Below are positions 62,001 to 64,000 of a stretch of 64,000 nucleotides of DNA, in pieces. The notes under the pieces were generated by a model. It saw only the letters and a list, made by a program, of their open reading frames with translations, was not told where the DNA came from and ran no database searches. The first letter of the stretch is position 1. The number at the start of each line of letters is the position of its first letter. The DNA is from Actinotalea endophytica. Its GTDB lineage: Bacteria; Actinomycetota; Actinomycetes; Actinomycetales; Cellulomonadaceae. The stretch is taken from assembly GCF_025717005.1 (NCBI RefSeq), contig NZ_JAOVZU010000004.1, positions 1 to 64,000 of the forward strand. Direction: 5' to 3'. A program made the translations under genes and the position numbers.

Positions 62001-62120
62001 GACACGACCGCGGCGCTGCAGACGTCCGGCTACGTCGGCATCAACAACTACCTGTCGAGCAGCGCGACGAACACGCCGATCGTGCTCAGCGTCGACGACC
62101 TCGCCGTCCGGCTGCCCTGA
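59055..62120 (+). CDS. Secreted metallophosphoesterase with three PKD domains
   Basis: The protein has 1021 residues. The signal peptide (RILAAALLAVATIAPAALA) is cleaved near residue 20. The metallophosphatase domain (about 28-320) has all motifs: AAGDYAAG, ALGDLSYG, AGNHESNG, VALHKPC and LTGHEHLYQR, as in purple acid phosphatase relatives. Then follow PKD 1 (about 338-425), a beta-sandwich (427-635), PKD 2 (638-720), PKD 3 (723-808) and a second beta-sandwich (812-1021) beginning like the first (ALALDTFTRTVTDGWG). It probably releases phosphate from organic phosphates outside the cell, with PKD domains as spacers or binders. There is no cell-wall sorting signal at the C-terminus. GGGAG precedes the start. 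Confidence 0.9.
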   Translation: MDRRILAAALLAVATIAPAALAGPVATAVGDEPEVHFTAAGDYAAGSNAQAVFATIGGLAPDFNLALGDLSYGTTGAEQAWCDLVTAGVGAGFPFELIAGNHESNGLNGNINDFSACLPNQLPGLIGTYGRQWYVDVPAGDPLVRVVAISPALTFPDGTWQYTAGSPRYEWTAAAIDGARSSGIPWVVVALHKPCLSLGEYACDPGPDLNQLLLTKRVDLVLTGHEHLYQRTAQLALGTGCTTLTPGVEADPDCIADADDDLVKGAGTVFATVGTGGQVQRAVHTDDPEIGYFVAASGSADPTWGALDVRATATSLTASFARASGSSFTDGFTITAGGPATNQPPLAAFSTATSGLTATLDATASSDLDGTVVAWDWDFGDGTTGTGETTTHEYATGGTYTVQLTVTDDDDATATTSHDVTVVDPGTALALDTFTRTVTDGWGTADLGGPWSTSGTSSRFAVTGSTGTWSMAPGASVASWQTGVSSASTEVQLTLATDLVPAGSGAWVHVQGRRVSAAEFYGARLRYYPDGTVALQMTRGNGTVVAGGFVPGLTVAAGDRLRIRLQVEGTGPTVERAKVWKLGESEPAGWFSEFSDATAGLQVPGGVGLSAYATSSAGPAFTLSVDDWWAGPVGAVPGGNLAPVAAFTATPDGLSVGLDGTASADPDGTVVAWDWDFGDGTTGTGETTTHEYATGGTYTVQLTVTDDGGATGSTAVDVTVFDPTVNQPPAAAFTASVTGLGVSLDGTTSTDPDGTVVAWDWDFGDGTTGTGETTTHEYAAGGTYTVELTVTDDDDATATTSQDVTVVDPGAALALDTFTRTVTDGWGTADLGGPWSTSGAASVYSVSGGEGRILLPSGGSGPDVSLPGSATASTDLVVTLGSDKVPGGSGLYTAIAPRRTAAGEYRVRLQIRSNGAVQLGLARVEGSETAIVPVATVPGLTFTAGDRLVVRVQASGTNPTLLRAKVWSAASAEPAAWLASATDTTAALQTSGYVGINNYLSSSATNTPIVLSVDDLAVRLP
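60159..61571 (+). repeat. Near-identical PKD-encoding direct repeats
   Basis: A segment of about 120 bases recurs at about 60159, 61053 and 61311. From 60159 to 60419 and from 61311 to 61571 the identity runs on through the start of the following beta-sandwich, giving a direct repeat of about 261 bases offset by 1152 bases (384 codons, in frame). The synonymous sites are also nearly identical, indicating recent duplication or gene conversion. Confidence 0.85.
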
Positions 62121-62164
62121 TCGCGCACGCCGACGGGAGCGCGTCCCGGCGACCCCGACCGGCG

Positions 62165-64000
62165 TCAGGCAGCCCGTTCCCGGACCACCTGCGCCACGTC
62201 GAGGCGCCGGATCGCGCGAGCCGCCGGGATCTGCGACGCCGCCGCGGCGAGGAGCACGCCGAGCGCAGCCAGTCCGAGGACCCACCAGCCGAGGTCGAGC
62301 TCGATGATGAACATGTCGCTGTTGAACAGCCCGAGCATGCCCCGCGCGGCGAAGAACCCCGCGACGAGGCCGAACGGCAGGCCCGCGATGATCGCGACGA
62401 TGTTCTCCGTGGCGAGCACGCCGGCGGCCCGTCGCACGGTCACCCCGGCGGCGCGCAGCGTCGCCAGCTCGATCGTGCGCTCGACGAGGTTCACCGCCAT
62501 GGTGACCTCGATCACCGCGAGCGCCAGCACGCCACCGAGGACCACCACGACGCCGACGAACGCCCAGAACAGGCCCAGGTAGCTCTCGATCATGGTGAGC
62601 AGCGCCCGCGTGTCGCTGTAGGCGAGCACGTCGTCCATGGTCGTGATCGTCGAGCGCAGCGCGCTGCGGTCCGCGCCCTCGTCGAACTGGACGAGCAGCA
62701 CCTCGGCGGGGTCGGCGACCAACGAGGAGACGGTCTGCCTCGTGCCGTAGACGAGCGTGCCTAGCGGCTCGTCCACGAAGCCCGCGAGGGTGGCGGTCGA
62801 CGTCGCGCCTGCCGCGTCCGTGAAGGTCAGGGTGCTGCCGACGGAGACGTCCAGCAGGTCGGCGAGCCTGGCTCCGGCGAGCACGCCGTCGGTCGGCAGC
62901 GGCACGTCGGACCCGCCGTCGACGAACCCGTGCATCGCCGTGCCGGGCTCGAAGCCCTGGAGGTCGGTGGCGTAGCTCTTGTCGCCGGAGCTGACTGTGA
63001 CCCGCGCGACGAGCGACGGCTCGACCGTCGTGACGCCGTCGGTCGCGTCCAGCGACGCGGAGACCTGGTCCGTGGTGCCCGGCACCACGACGACCTGCGC
63101 GTCCTCCCGCTGGATCGTGCCGTACTGCGCGTCCAGCGCCGTGATCATCGACGTCATCAGTCCGACCGACGCGAGGACGAGCACGAGCGCGATGACCGAT
63201 CCGAGCATCGTCGCCAGGGTGCGGCGCGGGTTACGCACCACGTCTCGCAGCGCCATCCGGGTGGTGGCCGGCAGCACGCGCAGCCGCGAGACGGCCGCGC
63301 CCCACCAGCCTTGCCCGGCGAGCACCACCTGGTTGCGCATGGCCTCGGCCGGCACGGTCCGCGCGGCGACGAACGCCGGCACGGCCGCGCCGATCGCGCC
63401 GACCACGACGCCCAGCGCGAGCCCGATCACCACGAGGTCGGGGTGCCCGGCCACGACCGTGTCCGGGATGCCGAGCTCGGTCGTGTACTCCTTGGTGATC
63501 AGGACGGTCAACGGCGCACCCAGGGCCGCACCGGTGGCCGATCCGGCCAGCCCGATGAGCAGGCCCTGGAGCACGTAGTGCCAGATCAGGTGTCCGCGTC
63601 TGGCGCCGGCCGCCATCAGCGTGCCGATCACCGGGCGCTCGGAGAGCACCCGCCGGGCGAGCAGCACGTACGCCGCGACGGTGGCTGCGGTGAGGAACAG
63701 CAGCGGGAAGGCGACGGACATCTTGTCGAAGCCGTCGAGGTCGAGGTGCAGGGCCGCGTCCGACGGGTTGTCCTCGCGGGTGAGCACGTCGGTCGCGCCG
63801 GCGGCGCGCACCGCCTCGATCACCGTGGTCCGGTCGGTCCCGTCGAGCAGCGCCAACGCCTCCGTGGGGCCCTGCCCCGACCACGCCCGGACCTGGTCCT
63901 CGGCGGCGAAGACGACCGCGAAGCCGTACGGGTCACCGAGCACCTGCTGCCGGCTCGGCGCCGGCCAGAGGTACTCGGGCGAGATGACGACGCCACGGAC
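62165..64000 (-). CDS. FtsX/MacB-type ABC transporter permease, 5' end beyond window
   Basis: The frame is open to the right edge (611 visible residues before the stop), so the start lies outside. Two FtsX-like domains are seen. The first starts near FPLLFLTAATVAAYVLLARR with helices around IGTLMAAGARRGHLIWHYVL. The second follows TRMALRDVVRNPRRTLATML, with helices at the C-terminus and an extracellular domain between them (about 300-460). It probably works with a MacB/LolD-type ATPase, not in this window, to export or release a lipid, peptide or lipoprotein-linked substrate. It converges with the metallophosphoesterase gene, with a 44-base gap holding a weak hairpin. Confidence 0.85.
   Translation of the reverse strand, partial: VRGVVISPEYLWPAPSRQQVLGDPYGFAVVFAAEDQVRAWSGQGPTEALALLDGTDRTTVIEAVRAAGATDVLTREDNPSDAALHLDLDGFDKMSVAFPLLFLTAATVAAYVLLARRVLSERPVIGTLMAAGARRGHLIWHYVLQGLLIGLAGSATGAALGAPLTVLITKEYTTELGIPDTVVAGHPDLVVIGLALGVVVGAIGAAVPAFVAARTVPAEAMRNQVVLAGQGWWGAAVSRLRVLPATTRMALRDVVRNPRRTLATMLGSVIALVLVLASVGLMTSMITALDAQYGTIQREDAQVVVVPGTTDQVSASLDATDGVTTVEPSLVARVTVSSGDKSYATDLQGFEPGTAMHGFVDGGSDVPLPTDGVLAGARLADLLDVSVGSTLTFTDAAGATSTATLAGFVDEPLGTLVYGTRQTVSSLVADPAEVLLVQFDEGADRSALRSTITTMDDVLAYSDTRALLTMIESYLGLFWAFVGVVVVLGGVLALAVIEVTMAVNLVERTIELATLRAAGVTVRRAAGVLATENIVAIIAGLPFGLVAGFFAARGMLGLFNSDMFIIELDLGWWVLGLAALGVLLAAAASQIPAARAIRRLDVAQVVRERAA

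Noticed and set aside
58785-62285. 1166-codon minus-strand frame opposite the metallophosphoesterase
   Set aside because: It is a repetitive Gly/Arg/Asp-rich shadow of the PKD repeats, while the plus strand shows a signal peptide and all phosphoesterase motifs.

Overview
The window is very GC-rich, gene-dense DNA from a Gram-positive actinobacterium. The many LacI/SorC-controlled sugar ABC importers paired with glycoside hydrolases, the lipoprotein sugar-binding proteins and the frequent GTG starts suit a plant-polymer degrader of the Cellulomonadaceae/Promicromonosporaceae type (Cellulomonas- or Isoptericola-like). That placement is inferred from gene content only. No rRNA, tRNA, CRISPR array, insertion sequence or prophage was seen.

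Layout. (1) 1-3751, minus: RhaT-P-Q-S type importer (ATPase, two permeases, start of a lipoprotein binding protein cut by the window edge), probably for L-rhamnose. (2) 4032-9264, minus: E2-E3-E1 of a 2-oxoacid dehydrogenase complex with E1 alpha and beta fused. It has its own promoter, an 11-bp inverted-repeat operator and an upstream SorC regulator (9535-10500). (3) 10685-15690, minus: PHP-like metalloprotein, class II aldolase/short-chain dehydrogenase fusion of the RhaEW type, and a long zinc-type alcohol dehydrogenase, behind a LacI-type operator. (4) 15910-28989: rhamnoside and beta-glucoside utilisation, with two intracellular GH78 alpha-L-rhamnosidases, a binding protein plus two permeases, two LacI repressors and a secreted GH3 beta-glucosidase with twin operators. 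(5) 29178-40654: a RbsABC-like importer with a DUF2291 protein, FGGY kinase, TIM-barrel isomerase, split transketolase (N and C halves) and SorC regulator, plus divergent rbsK-rbsD. This gene set matches the D-apiose transketolase route (isomerase, kinase, AptA/AptB). (6) 40718-50704: an alpha-glucoside operon (LacI, GH13, binding protein, two permeases), then another LacI and a cytoplasmic GH3. (7) 50911-58113, minus: a seven-gene redox operon resembling Qmo/heterodisulfide reductase complexes, with MvhD, DsrE2-like and TusA sulfur-carrier proteins. It follows a 426-base regulatory region with two CstR/CsoR-like palindromes flanking an exact Crp-type site. A second TusA-like gene lacking the catalytic cysteine lies upstream. 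(8) 59055-64000: a secreted metallophosphoesterase with three nearly identical PKD domains, and an FtsX-type ABC permease running off the right edge.

How the genes fit together. Regions 1, 3 and 4 look like uptake and breakdown of rhamnose-containing glycosides. Region 5 would handle apiose, a branched pentose found with rhamnose in rhamnogalacturonan II and plant flavonoid glycosides. Region 6 handles gluco-oligosaccharides. Recurrent GAA-N-CG-N-TTC operators (3775, 15725, 25466, 26683, 26712) suggest that several of these units share LacI-family control. Region 7 is functionally separate: it looks like a membrane-linked complex moving electrons between sulfur carriers and the quinone pool under persulfide-responsive control. 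It is the least described part of the window.
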